DNA of 64,000 nt, from positions 1 through 64,000 of the forward strand of contig CAIQIQ010000069.1 of assembly GCA_903871935.1 (NCBI GenBank), in the 5' to 3' direction. Origin of the DNA: an uncultured Phycisphaerales bacterium. Lineage in GTDB: Bacteria > Planctomycetota > Phycisphaerae > Tepidisphaerales > Tepidisphaeraceae. The notes beneath the pieces were generated by a model. It was not told the origin of the DNA. It did no database searches and saw only the letters and a program-made list of their open reading frames with translations. Below are positions 16,405 through 25,716 of the stretch, in pieces. The position numbers were made by a program, and so were the translations under genes. How positions within the stretch are numbered: the first letter of the stretch is position 1; every line of letters starts with the position of its first letter.

Positions 16405-18606
16405 ATGCCTGAAACGAACACAAAAGCTGCCGTCTCCAGTCGTCGCGATTCTTGCGTCTATCCCGAGCCGCAGGAACTGAACCTGACGGGCCAGACGGTT
16501 TCGCTTGCCAATGCGGTCATCATTGCAGCGACTCCCCAATCCCGTGCCGTCGCCGAACTGCTCGGCCGCTGGGTCGCCGATGAGTTCCTCGTCAGTTTGC
16601 CCATCGTCACGGCCGCTTCCGCCGGCGCTACAGCAATCACTCTTTCGATCGGCCCCGGACGGTCTGATGTCCCCGATAAGCCCGAAGGCTATGCCCTGGC
16701 GATCGCCGCGAGCGGTGTCACCGCCACCGGACAGGATTCCCAAGGCCTACTCTACGCCGTTGCCACGATCGTCCAGCTTCTAAAACTCGCCGCTGGTGTA
16801 CTGACGCTGCCCGCGGGCACCGTTCGTGACTGGCCGTACCGTCCCATCCGCTACGTCCACCTGTATATCCCCGGCCGGAACCACCTCCCGTTCTTCAAGC
16901 GTTACGTCCGCGACTTCCTCCTCCGCTACAAGTTCAACGGCATTGTTATGGAAGTCGGTGGGGGTGCGCGCCTGAAGAGCCGTCCCGAGATCGCCACGGG
17001 CTGGAAACGCACCGTCATGGAACTCTACGCCCATGGCGACCAGATCCAGAAGACCGGTGAATCCTGCCCCCTCGGCCCCGACAACCGCTTCCAGGACACC
17101 ACTCACCACGGCATCGCCGACGGCGGCTGGATCGAGGCCGATGACCTGCGCGATCTCGTTGCCTTTGCCCGCGCCCATGGCCAGGAGGTCGTCCCGGAGA
17201 TCCAGTCGCTCACCCACGTCTACCATCTCGCCTGCGCCCATCGTGACATTGCCGAACTGCCGGATGCACTGTTTCCCGATGCCTATTGCCCCAGCAATGA
17301 GGATTCCTACAAGCTCCTGTTCGACGTGATGGATGAGTACATCGACATCATGTCGTCGCGCACCGTGCACATCGGCCACGATGAGTGGCGAGCCGGCGGA
17401 CTGTGCCCGAAATGCCGCGAGAAACATACAGGCGATCTCTTCGCCCAGGATGTCATCCGCATCTACCAGCACTTGAGCGCCAAGGGCGTCAAAGTGTGGA
17501 TGTGGGGCGACCACCTAGTCTCCGGGCACAACGAAGCTGGCCGCCCTCAGCAAAAGGGCGGCGCGGTCTGGTACGACTACCCCACGACCAAAGGAGCCTG
17601 GCAACAGATCAAGAAAGCCTGCCCCGACCTGGCCCTGCTCAACTGGTCATGGTCCATTCGCCCCGACGGCGCTACCGCACAGGGCCAGTGCGACCAGGAA
17701 CTCCACGACAAGGGCTTCCCGTTCCTCTACGGTAACTTCAACGGCCCCGGCTTCGACAACTGGTCCGAGCGTTCTGCCCGCCACAACGTGCTGGGCGCTG
17801 AGACCTCAAGCTGGTGCACCATGAATGAGTTCCAGATCGGCAAGATGCACATCCCGATGGCTCTGGGATCGATCAACCTTTTGTGGTCCACCCATTGGCC
17901 CGCGCGCGCTGACGTGTCTCGCCGCGTGGTTGAGCTGCTACCGGCGGTCTCGCGCCGACTCAAGGGCGCGTACCAGCCGCCGATCCGCCTGACGCCACAG
18001 CGTCAAGCGACCCTTAACCTGTCCTCGCTGTTCAACTCGCCGCTCAAGGCGCAAGCCTTCGATCTCTCCGGCATGCGCCAAGGCGCCTTCACAACCGCCA
18101 GTCTGGATTGCCGCTTGGGCAATGGCGCCATCCTCATCAGCCGCGCTCACCAGAAGAGCGCGTCGCCCGTGCAGGTGACGATCCCCCTTACCGGCAACTT
18201 CGCTGCCTTGGTATTCCTCCAGACATCCATCGGCAAGGCCCGCGATTCCATTCACGCCGGCGACGGCACCTTCTTCGCCAACGAATCCAGTGAACTGATC
18301 GGCCTGTATGACATCGTCTTTGGCGATGGCATGATCCTTCCCGCCGAGATTCGCGCTGGCGAAAACGTGGCTCGCTGGGATGCGGGCTTTGGCTCCATCC
18401 TCTACCACGCCCGCAACATCGAGGCAGGCATCCTTCCCGTCGGATCTCCCCTGGTCATCTGGGGCCTTGAATGGACGAATCCGCGCCCCGATGAGGCGAT
18501 TGTTGAAATCCGCTTCCGCGGCACCAGCGGCCCATCCGATGCCCAGCCGCTACTGCTGGGCCTTACCACCATCGAGAAGGATCGCCTTAGCGACTATCGC
18601 CGCTGA
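16405..18606 (+). CDS. Glycoside hydrolase family 20 beta-N-acetylhexosaminidase-like protein
   Basis: A 733-residue protein. Residues 20-130 form the GH20b N-terminal domain, and the barrel begins at RDWPYRPIRY (141-150). The catalytic Asp-Glu pair is Asp326-Glu327 in HIGHDEWRAGG. A C-terminal 200-residue beta region follows. GH20 enzymes remove terminal GlcNAc or GalNAc by substrate-assisted catalysis. No signal peptide is present, so it would act in the cytoplasm on imported fragments. It follows the secreted glycosidase-like gene by 42 bases and converges on a DUF4832 gene. Confidence 0.85.
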   Translation: MPETNTKAAVSSRRDSCVYPEPQELNLTGQTVSLANAVIIAATPQSRAVAELLGRWVADEFLVSLPIVTAASAGATAITLSIGPGRSDVPDKPEGYALAIAASGVTATGQDSQGLLYAVATIVQLLKLAAGVLTLPAGTVRDWPYRPIRYVHLYIPGRNHLPFFKRYVRDFLLRYKFNGIVMEVGGGARLKSRPEIATGWKRTVMELYAHGDQIQKTGESCPLGPDNRFQDTTHHGIADGGWIEADDLRDLVAFARAHGQEVVPEIQSLTHVYHLACAHRDIAELPDALFPDAYCPSNEDSYKLLFDVMDEYIDIMSSRTVHIGHDEWRAGGLCPKCREKHTGDLFAQDVIRIYQHLSAKGVKVWMWGDHLVSGHNEAGRPQQKGGAVWYDYPTTKGAWQQIKKACPDLALLNWSWSIRPDGATAQGQCDQELHDKGFPFLYGNFNGPGFDNWSERSARHNVLGAETSSWCTMNEFQIGKMHIPMALGSINLLWSTHWPARADVSRRVVELLPAVSRRLKGAYQPPIRLTPQRQATLNLSSLFNSPLKAQAFDLSGMRQGAFTTASLDCRLGNGAILISRAHQKSASPVQVTIPLTGNFAALVFLQTSIGKARDSIHAGDGTFFANESSELIGLYDIVFGDGMILPAEIRAGENVARWDAGFGSILYHARNIEAGILPVGSPLVIWGLEWTNPRPDEAIVEIRFRGTSGPSDAQPLLLGLTTIEKDRLSDYRR

Positions 18607-18619
18607 TTGTGTCAGCAGC

Positions 18620-20023
18620 TTACTCCAGTTCCAGCGCATCGACGGGATGCCATCCGTCGGGTCTGGTCCCTTTGACGGCGAACTTGATCGCGGGAACGTT
18701 GGTATCCTTCTTGACCAGCGCCACCTCGATGTTGACCTTGCCGCGTTTGAACGTTGCAGGAACCTTGATCGTCTCCTTGACCCAGCTATCCCCCGGGAGC
18801 CACGAGCGGATATCGCGGTCAATCTGGATGATCTGTTGCATCTTGCCCTGAGAGAGTCGCAGGGCGGGAACATACAGGTCGCGGTAGATCGGGGCGACGC
18901 CGACATTCTCAACCCACATGTCGAAGGTGAAATTCCGATCCTTCTTCACGATGCTGTTGAACTTGAAATAGCGCAGGACGTACCGGTAACCCAGCCGCTT
19001 GATGAACTTCATCAGCCTGTCTTTGTAGGCCTCGGGGATCAGCGAGTACTTGGGCATGAACAGCGAACAATGGAACTTCAACCCCTGCTCAATGATGAAG
19101 TCCAGGAACTCCAGCGGCATGTTGTCGTTGTACCACTCGATCGGGTTGCCGCAGGTCTCAAAGACTACCGGCGCATGTTTCCAGTTTTCCGTCATCCCCG
19201 CTTCGATAATCCTCTCCGGGAACGCGTCGAAGTGGTGGTTCCAACCCAGTCCGTTGGGCACGATCCCGTGCCCGAAGTTGCGCATGTCGCCAAAGCAGTT
19301 GGCACGCCACCCGGTGCCTTTTTTCGCACCGTAGTCCAGCTCGTGCCCGAAATCCACGACCAGCCTGCCGGGGCGAACATGTTTGAGGTAGATATCGACG
19401 AAGTCAGCGCAGCGTTTTGCCGTCATATCACCAGCGCCCTCTCCCCACTGCCCGTTGAACGCGGTATCGATAATGTCGATCTCGGGATGATTGCCGTAGA
19501 TCTTCAGTGCCCGATCCAGCAGGCCTCCCCAGAGCCTGAAATATTCCTTGCTGTTGTGGTCGGGCTCCCAGTGATGGGCCACCTTCGTGACCTTGTATTT
19601 ATTCCTGTACCACTCCGGCAGTTCCGGGCTGGCCCCACCTGAATAGGACATCAGCCGGATATGCAGCGACTGCCCGCGCAGGCGGCAGACCTTCAGTGAG
19701 TTCTCGATGACGCTGAAATCATATTTGCCTTCCTCGGGCTCAAACGTGCACCAGTTCCAGCGGTTGTAGCACACCGTCGATGGCAGATGCCCGTCGACCA
19801 CCGGCGGATCCTTCTTCACGAACTCGAATTCATGCGGGCCTTCCTCGCTCCAGAACTTGCCGGGATACAGAGGGTCACCGTTGAAATGCTGGAACGTCTG
19901 CAGTCCCTTGTGAGGGTTGCCCAGGTATTCATCCGACTCAACCGGCCTCACCTTCCTGTAAGGCTCACCCTTGGCATACGTCCCGGATACTTCGGTGTAG
20001 TAGAACTTCGTTTGCACATCCAT
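18620..20023 (-). CDS. DUF4832 glycosidase-like protein
   Basis: A 467-residue protein of the DUF4832 family, a GH-A-like barrel followed by a beta sandwich. Recognisable stretches are NPHKGLQTF near the start, the DTAFNGQWGEG strand with an acidic residue in the usual acid/base position, and VVFETCGN. The last 110 residues form the Ig-like C-terminal part. No signal peptide is seen. The start is secure: AAAGGAG lies seven bases before ATG 20023. Activity has not been established for this family to my knowledge. Confidence 0.8.
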   Translation of the reverse strand: MDVQTKFYYTEVSGTYAKGEPYRKVRPVESDEYLGNPHKGLQTFQHFNGDPLYPGKFWSEEGPHEFEFVKKDPPVVDGHLPSTVCYNRWNWCTFEPEEGKYDFSVIENSLKVCRLRGQSLHIRLMSYSGGASPELPEWYRNKYKVTKVAHHWEPDHNSKEYFRLWGGLLDRALKIYGNHPEIDIIDTAFNGQWGEGAGDMTAKRCADFVDIYLKHVRPGRLVVDFGHELDYGAKKGTGWRANCFGDMRNFGHGIVPNGLGWNHHFDAFPERIIEAGMTENWKHAPVVFETCGNPIEWYNDNMPLEFLDFIIEQGLKFHCSLFMPKYSLIPEAYKDRLMKFIKRLGYRYVLRYFKFNSIVKKDRNFTFDMWVENVGVAPIYRDLYVPALRLSQGKMQQIIQIDRDIRSWLPGDSWVKETIKVPATFKRGKVNIEVALVKKDTNVPAIKFAVKGTRPDGWHPVDALELE

Positions 20024-20068
20024 GACATTCTCCTTTGACTTAATTCGATGGTTTGCATCCTATAGCGC

Positions 20069-21238
20069 CTAGTCCAGGTCTGGGTACTGTTGCGGCGCTT
20101 CGCCTTCGCCATCGATCTCTCGAATGGACTTCATCTGCCGGCCGTCCATGGCTTCGATCAGGATGTCGAACGTCCAGTCAGACCCGAAGTCATACTCGAA
20201 GGTGATCTTCTGGCCGACGCTCAGGCCCATATCCCCGAGTTCCATCTCATCCGCGGGCACGCCCTCACCCGCCGCCGGGTGCGCGTAAGTGATCTCCTCT
20301 CCCGTCGGCGTTTGCATGCGGAACTCGTAAAGGTGATCGTCATCAAAGTCGAAGACCTCCAAAGCGGCGTACGCGAGCTCGTCGAGCGTTCGATCCGCTG
20401 GGATCTTGATGCGTCGCCATACCTCCCCAAGGGAGATTCTGACCGTGAAGGTGCCGGTGAACCGCTCAGGCCGCGTCTCGCGGAGCAGCAGTTCCTTCCA
20501 CTGCGGTGCGACGGCCTTGAGCTGCTCGCGGAAGAACCCCATGCGCTCGGCGGAGCTCTTGCGCTGATCGACATGCAACAGGACAAGTCCCAGCGAGCGG
20601 TCTTGATCACGGATCAGGTCGCGCAGTTGCTGGCCCAGGGGGAGCACCTCGTATTCGCAGTCCCAATCACCCTCCGTTTTGCTCTTCCCTACCACGCTGA
20701 ACCGGATCATGCCAAACATTGCCATCAGCGCAAACTGCGGCATCCACCTGCCGTACATGCTCCCATCGGAGGGCGCATTCGCCAGGTACTCCATGGCAAA
20801 GCGCAAGGCTTGGAATGCGCCGAGAGCCCTGTCGTCTCCTGGCTCGCGCGCCAGCAGCCACCACACGCCCAGCAGATTCCAGTAGCGGTCAGCCGCGGAT
20901 AGCTCGCGCCAACGCTCGACGACCGGATTGTTCAGAACCAGTCGCGTGCCTCTGCCCTTCTGCTTCTGGATCAGACCCATTCCACTGCTACGCAGGAGCA
21001 TGTACAGACCCGCGATGTTGGGATACGAGCGAAGCTGCGGCCGTTTCAGACTGGGTTTCAGCGGTGCCGCAAGCCTGGCGTCCAGTTCGGCCAGGCGATC
21101 CATCGGGAAGAGCCCCTTGTCGCCTGCAATGCGCAGACCTTCCGGGCCGATGATGTCCAGCATCGCCTGGAAATCGCGCAGGATCGTTCCGGGCGCCTCG
21201 TCGCCGAACTCGATGGGCCTTGTCTTCATGGTCTGCAT
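20069..21238 (-). CDS. Plasmid pRiA4b ORF-3-like protein
   Basis: A 389-residue protein. The C-terminal 150 residues (FTVRISLGEVWRRIKIPAD, then FEYDFGSDWTFDILIE) match the pRiA4b ORF-3 domain, a small ubiquitin-like/beta-grasp fold of unknown function. The first 240 residues are helical with no recognised domain. Two starts are possible, ATG 21238 and ATG 21229; neither has a Shine-Dalgarno. A TATAGT box at 21244-21239 would place the transcript start just before 21229, favouring the shorter form. Despite its name, the domain is widespread in chromosomes and does not indicate a plasmid here. Confidence 0.8.
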   Translation of the reverse strand: MQTMKTRPIEFGDEAPGTILRDFQAMLDIIGPEGLRIAGDKGLFPMDRLAELDARLAAPLKPSLKRPQLRSYPNIAGLYMLLRSSGMGLIQKQKGRGTRLVLNNPVVERWRELSAADRYWNLLGVWWLLAREPGDDRALGAFQALRFAMEYLANAPSDGSMYGRWMPQFALMAMFGMIRFSVVGKSKTEGDWDCEYEVLPLGQQLRDLIRDQDRSLGLVLLHVDQRKSSAERMGFFREQLKAVAPQWKELLLRETRPERFTGTFTVRISLGEVWRRIKIPADRTLDELAYAALEVFDFDDDHLYEFRMQTPTGEEITYAHPAAGEGVPADEMELGDMGLSVGQKITFEYDFGSDWTFDILIEAMDGRQMKSIREIDGEGEAPQQYPDLD

Positions 21239-21300
21239 ACTATACCGATTCCGGCGGTGCCGTCCGGGCGACTTGGCGGTTTGTCAGAACCGTGTCCTTC

Positions 21301-22452
21301 CTATGATACCGCATCTTTTGCGGCGCATTCGCCAATGTCCTGCGGTCCAACGAACTGTGTTTGGAATCCGTCAAAGCTGCGTGTGTATGGCCGATCCACA
21401 TCACCGGCAACGACGTAGTTGCTCCCGAGGGGATACTGCCGGCGAAACGCGAGCAGCCCGTTGGGAAGGAACCTGTCGGCTTGCCACTTGCACTCAATCG
21501 CAACGGTATTGTGGCCGGGCCGAGTGATGACGAAATCCACCTCCAGCCCCCGCTTGTTTCGCCAGAAGTGAATGCCTGATCTGGCTACGCTTGCCTGCAA
21601 TTCGTTCAGCACCAGATGCTCCAGGAGCAGGCCACGGTCTTCGTTGCGCAGGGCGCTGTAACCGCGATAGCGGCAGATGAATCCAGTATCGAAGCCATAC
21701 ACGCGAGGGGAGGCAATGATCTCGGACGAGCGATGCTGGCTGTACGGCCTGACGACGTGCGCGACATAGGTTTGTTCCAGAACCGAAAGGTAATTGCTGA
21801 CTGTTGGGCGGCTGATCTCGCAGGCGCTGGCAAATCGGCTGGCATCCCAGATTCCGCCGCTTTCGATGAGGATCAGCTCAATGAGCCGCTGGAAGGCGGC
21901 CTTGCGTTCGATCTGGAAGAGTTCCTGTACATCCTTGGCCCAGAAACTGTCCACCCATTCCTGAAAGTCGTCCTCGGCCGGCGCATCGTCCAACAGGAAA
22001 CCAGGCAGGCCGCCGTGCAGCATCCGCCGGTCAAGCTTGTCGATGCCAAAGGCCGCCATCTCGTTCACCAACACCGGAGTTAGCCACAGGTTGTGCTTTC
22101 GGCCGGTCAGTGTATCGCGAAACTTGGCGCTGGCTCCCAGAGTGGAAGACCCGGTAGCGAGAATCCGGGTGGCAGGAAAATGATCGGCCGCGATCTTGAG
22201 CAATTCGGCCGGATTGGGCAGCCGATGGATCTCGTCCAACACCAGCCGTTTGCCCTTCATGCTTGCCAGGAAACTCTCCGTATCCTCCATGGCGCGTCGA
22301 GTTCGGGGCAGTTCGCAGTCAAGATACTCCACATCGTCCAGCGATCGGCACAACGAAGTCTTCCCAATCCGCCGCACGCCCGACAACCATACAATCGAGC
22401 GGGCCTGCCACAAGGATTCGATCTTCTTGACCCAGTAGGTTCGCGTTACCAT
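21301..22452 (-). CDS. AAA ATPase with DUF4143 domain
   Basis: A 383-residue P-loop ATPase of the large AAA_14/DUF4143 group. Walker A is GVRRIGKTS, Walker B is RLVLDEIHRL, and a winged-helix segment lies near residues 200-235 (ASACEISRPTVSNYL). The C-terminal DUF4143 part has the restriction-like motif EVDFVITRP...VAIECKW. Family members are accessory ATPases of unknown role. ATG 22452 is chosen; a TTG two codons upstream is also in frame. There is no Shine-Dalgarno, and an imperfect direct repeat overlaps the start. Confidence 0.85.
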   Translation of the reverse strand: MVTRTYWVKKIESLWQARSIVWLSGVRRIGKTSLCRSLDDVEYLDCELPRTRRAMEDTESFLASMKGKRLVLDEIHRLPNPAELLKIAADHFPATRILATGSSTLGASAKFRDTLTGRKHNLWLTPVLVNEMAAFGIDKLDRRMLHGGLPGFLLDDAPAEDDFQEWVDSFWAKDVQELFQIERKAAFQRLIELILIESGGIWDASRFASACEISRPTVSNYLSVLEQTYVAHVVRPYSQHRSSEIIASPRVYGFDTGFICRYRGYSALRNEDRGLLLEHLVLNELQASVARSGIHFWRNKRGLEVDFVITRPGHNTVAIECKWQADRFLPNGLLAFRRQYPLGSNYVVAGDVDRPYTRSFDGFQTQFVGPQDIGECAAKDAVS

Positions 22453-22498
22453 ATGCAACTAGTATTGCATAAAGTGCTACCATATGCAAACTCGTATT
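22448..22498 (-). repeat. Two direct repeats over the AAA/DUF4143 start
   Basis: ACCATATGCAACTAGTATT (22448-22466) and ACCATATGCAAACTCGTATT (22479-22498) recur with a 31-base period, about three helical turns. The first copy covers the start codon of the ATPase gene. Placement and spacing suggest an operator bound on one face of the DNA, possibly for autoregulation. No such regulator is known to me. Confidence 0.5.
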
Positions 22499-22738
22499 CG
22501 TTTAGGCGCATAGATCTGATTGCAGCATTGAGCGAGAAGTCGGCGGGAATGCCCTGACAATTCTCGTTTGATGCTCTGAGCCACAAGGTTGCACTTAATC
22601 CGGTGAACCCGCGCGAAAGCATTTTGATGGCAGTTGTCCTGTCCAGGCATATTGATCTCTGGCCCATCAATCGTCCACTGCCGCGTCTGACGATAAACTG
22701 CGCACCGGCTCACTTATCCACAGCGCCCCGACGTCGTA

Positions 22739-23329
22739 TCAGCGCGGCCGAACCGGGCGCTCCAGATACTGCTGCTCGATCTTCTCACGATCAACATTGC
22801 CGATCTGCAGCGGGATGATCTCGATCAGGTGCCACTGACCGCCCTTGCCGACCCAGATGAGTTTCCATTGGCTCATCAGGTTGGTCACCGGCAGTTCGGG
22901 GCCGCCGGTGTGGTCGGACCAGACGCCCAGGTAACTGACCAGATCCTGGCCCTCTTTCTGCACTTGCAGGCTGGTGATGCGGGCGCTCTTTAAGCCGGTC
23001 TTTTCTGCGTAGTACTTGGCGCCGTTGATAATGTCCCGGCGGCTCCAGTTGAAAGCGATCGCCTCGGTGTGGAGCAGAGCCGCGGTCTTGGTCGTATCCT
23101 GCTCGACTACTGCCGTTACGAACTGGCGCGTCAGACGATCAACGATCTCAGCGGGCGTATCAACGAGGTAACTGATCACGGACAGGATCACCGCCAGGAG
23201 GATCAGCCCCAGACCGATCAGTTTCTCGCGCTTCCGCAGGCGGTTGTTGGCCCAGACCCACATCGCCACGCCGGCCGCGATCAGCCCGGACGGCGCCCAC
23301 CACGGAATCTGGAAGAAAAACTCCTGCAT
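22739..23329 (-). CDS. Membrane-anchored NTF2-like hypothetical protein
   Basis: A 196-residue protein with two N-terminal membrane helices (about 10-28 and 38-58) and a soluble C-terminal domain of about 135 residues. That domain has the profile of a SnoaL/NTF2-like fold (FVTAVVEQDTTKTAALLHTE, later QWKLIWVGKGGQWHLIEI). I recognise no specific family or function. It follows the DUF7544-like membrane protein gene by 60 bases on the same strand, so the two may work together in the envelope. Confidence 0.68.
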   Translation of the reverse strand: MQEFFFQIPWWAPSGLIAAGVAMWVWANNRLRKREKLIGLGLILLAVILSVISYLVDTPAEIVDRLTRQFVTAVVEQDTTKTAALLHTEAIAFNWSRRDIINGAKYYAEKTGLKSARITSLQVQKEGQDLVSYLGVWSDHTGGPELPVTNLMSQWKLIWVGKGGQWHLIEIIPLQIGNVDREKIEQQYLERPVRPR

Positions 23330-23389
23330 ATCTATAGCGTATGCCGGAGACGATGGACCGCGTTTGCAGATATCTCTGTACGCACGCTG

Positions 23390-24439
23390 CTACATTGCCG
23401 GCGGTGTGGAAGGAGGAGGCGGCATCGAGGGCGGCACCGGAGGAGGCACGTTGGCATCGGCCGGCATGATCACCTCAAATCCGCGCTCAGGCGTCTCGTA
23501 AGAGAGGATCGTGTATTCCGCCCCCAACTGCTCCAAATAACAGATCGAGTAGCAGCGAAGAAACACCAGCGCCGGCAGGAGCACCACACTGCTGACGTAT
23601 GGCAGCGCCGCGATGCAGCAGGTGCAACACATGGCAACCAAGGCAACCGCAGAAAAGGCAATGACAAAGAGAACATACATCACAAACAGGAGCGCGAGGC
23701 TCCCCATATGTCCGGGTACGATCACTTTCCAGAACTCGCGCCAGGCAGGCCCGAACAGGCATCCGCGGACGTACATGATCGGAACGACGAACATGCGATT
23801 GCAGGCGATGATGACGCCCAGAGTGATCATGGCGATGGGACAGGCGATGGCGGTGGTAACGATTGCAGCGATTGCCCGGCCGCCGAAAACCCAACTTCGC
23901 AGATCGGGCCAGGCGATCCACAGACCGACCATGCCGATCAGCATGAGAACGAGGATGTTGCCTAGAGACATGGCGGCCTGATAGACAAAGAAGCTGTTAG
24001 CCTGTTGGGCAAACTGCTTCCACGGCCGGGAGATCAGATCATCCTGGCGATTGGTGGCGATGCCATCAAGGAACATGAACTCGCCGCGGGCTCGGAGCCA
24101 ATGCAGGAGAAGGTAGAAGGCAAGACCCACTGTCAGGAAGGCCCCGATGATACTGATGACCAGCACCAGGTGTCCGTTGATCCAGTACAGTGCCTGGTCG
24201 AAAGGATTCTCCGATTCGACAGGAAAGGGCGATCCCGTCGTGCCTCCTCCGCCGCGTCTCGTGCCTCCCCCGCCACTGGGAAAGTTGATGCCGCTGCCAA
24301 AGCCACCTTCACCCAGGTAAGCCAGCCAGGCGCAGAAGCCCAGCATGAGCCAGCGTGTAAGGTTGAACGGCCGGAAGCAAATCACTTGCATCCGATCCCA
24401 CGCCCGGCCGATCGGGTCGATCGCGGAGATCTCTGCCAT
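23390..24439 (-). CDS. Multi-pass membrane protein (DUF7544-like)
   Basis: A 349-residue integral membrane protein with about five or six membrane segments. It has a Gly/Arg-rich loop after the first segment (residues 45-65) and a Pro-rich tail (NVPPPVPPSMPPPP). Proteins of this shape, with an N-terminal AxDPIGRAWDRMQxxxFRPFNLTRW-like entry, are frequent in planctomycetes and carry a domain of unknown function. ATG 24439 is secure because AGGAGG lies seven bases upstream; a further open extension to 24538 is not supported. It is divergent from the GH10 gene. Confidence 0.75.
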   Translation of the reverse strand: MAEISAIDPIGRAWDRMQVICFRPFNLTRWLMLGFCAWLAYLGEGGFGSGINFPSGGGGTRRGGGGTTGSPFPVESENPFDQALYWINGHLVLVISIIGAFLTVGLAFYLLLHWLRARGEFMFLDGIATNRQDDLISRPWKQFAQQANSFFVYQAAMSLGNILVLMLIGMVGLWIAWPDLRSWVFGGRAIAAIVTTAIACPIAMITLGVIIACNRMFVVPIMYVRGCLFGPAWREFWKVIVPGHMGSLALLFVMYVLFVIAFSAVALVAMCCTCCIAALPYVSSVVLLPALVFLRCYSICYLEQLGAEYTILSYETPERGFEVIMPADANVPPPVPPSMPPPPSTPPAM

Positions 24440-24550
24440 GGTACATCCTCCTGTCCTGGGTCCATGGTCTCTCAAATGCTGCCACGGATCAACCGAAAAG
24501 GTGTGGCAGCAACGTCCGTGCGGTAGAATGGCAGCCAAACAGGAGAAGGC

Positions 24551-25570
24551 ATGCCATCACTTCGCGAGCGATTTGCAGATGCGTTTGAGATCGGCGTGGC
24601 TTTGGGCGGGAAATTGTCGAAGGACTACACCCCGGCCGAACTGGAACTGATCAGCACACAATTCAGCAACATCACGCCTGAGAATTGCATGAAGCCGGCA
24701 CTGATCCATCCTGAAGAGAATCGCTACGACTTTGCGACTCCGGATGACCTGGTGGCTTTTGCGCGGCAGTACTGGCTAAACGTGACCGGCCACTGTCTCG
24801 TGTGGCACCAGCAGTGCCCCGACTGGATCTTTGCAGATCAGGGCAAGCCGGCCCCGCGCGACCTGGTGTTGCAGCGCACGCGCCAGCACATCCGCCAGGT
24901 GCTCTCTTGGTATCGCGGCGCCCTGCAGGGAATCGATGTCGTCAACGAAGCCATCGATGATGGGCCTGGGTACATCCGCAAAAGCAAATGGACGCAGTGC
25001 ATCGGTGATGACTATGTCGAGATGGCATTCCGCTTCGCGGCGGAGTTCGGTGAGGGCATCCGGCTCTACTACAATGACTACAGCATCGAAATGCCGGAGA
25101 AACGCGAGAAGGCGATTCGGCTTGTCCGTGATTTGAAGGCCAAGGGGCTGCGCGTGGATGGCATCGGAATACAGGGACACTGGATGCTGGACAAGGTGCC
25201 CTTTACGGAGCTCGACAAGGCTATCCCCGAGTTCGCAGCGCTGGGATGCAAGGTGATGATCACGGAACTGGATCTCGACATGGTGCGGCGAGAAACAAGT
25301 GGAGCCAACCCGACCGCTGCCGAATCGGCGCGGGATGATCCGTACGTGAATGGATGCCCCGACGCGGTGCTGGCCAGGCAGGCCCAGCAGTATGGCGAGC
25401 TATTTCACCTCTTTGAAAGACATCAACGGCATATCACGCGCGTGGCATTCTGGGGCCTGCACGATGGGCGAAGCTGGCTGAACTCCTGGCCGCGCAAGCG
25501 AACCAACCATGCACTGCTGTTCGACAGGCAGTGCCGGCCCAAGCCGGCGGTGGCCGCAGTTGTGGCCTGA
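24551..25570 (+). CDS. Glycoside hydrolase family 10 endo-1,4-beta-xylanase
   Basis: A 339-residue GH10 enzyme of single-domain length. The acid/base is Glu133 in GIDVVNEAIDD and the nucleophile is Glu239 in VMITELDLDM. The HCLVWHQQ and conserved NYND-like (YYNDYSIE) strands are present. It hydrolyses internal xylan linkages. There is no signal peptide, so it appears to be an intracellular xylanase acting on imported xylo-oligomers, a known GH10 subclass. AGGAGA precedes ATG 24551 by five bases. It stands alone on its strand, divergent from the membrane protein gene. Confidence 0.92.
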   Translation: MPSLRERFADAFEIGVALGGKLSKDYTPAELELISTQFSNITPENCMKPALIHPEENRYDFATPDDLVAFARQYWLNVTGHCLVWHQQCPDWIFADQGKPAPRDLVLQRTRQHIRQVLSWYRGALQGIDVVNEAIDDGPGYIRKSKWTQCIGDDYVEMAFRFAAEFGEGIRLYYNDYSIEMPEKREKAIRLVRDLKAKGLRVDGIGIQGHWMLDKVPFTELDKAIPEFAALGCKVMITELDLDMVRRETSGANPTAAESARDDPYVNGCPDAVLARQAQQYGELFHLFERHQRHITRVAFWGLHDGRSWLNSWPRKRTNHALLFDRQCRPKPAVAAVVA

Positions 25571-25716
25571 TGCGATTCCCGCTGCTTTCGTCTGGAAGGG
25601 CGCGTCCGCCCGCTTTGGGTTTCCCGCGGTGACTTCGCCGCGATACAATCTCTGCCGTCGCGTGGAAGCGATTCGTTACCCGTTTCCGTCGACCGTTTGG
25701 AGCATAGCAGAATTAC

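Noticed and set aside
20069-21238. A plasmid or transposon remnant, suggested by the pRiA4b ORF-3 name.
   Set aside because: The domain is common in chromosomes and no transposase, inverted repeats or plasmid genes are nearby.
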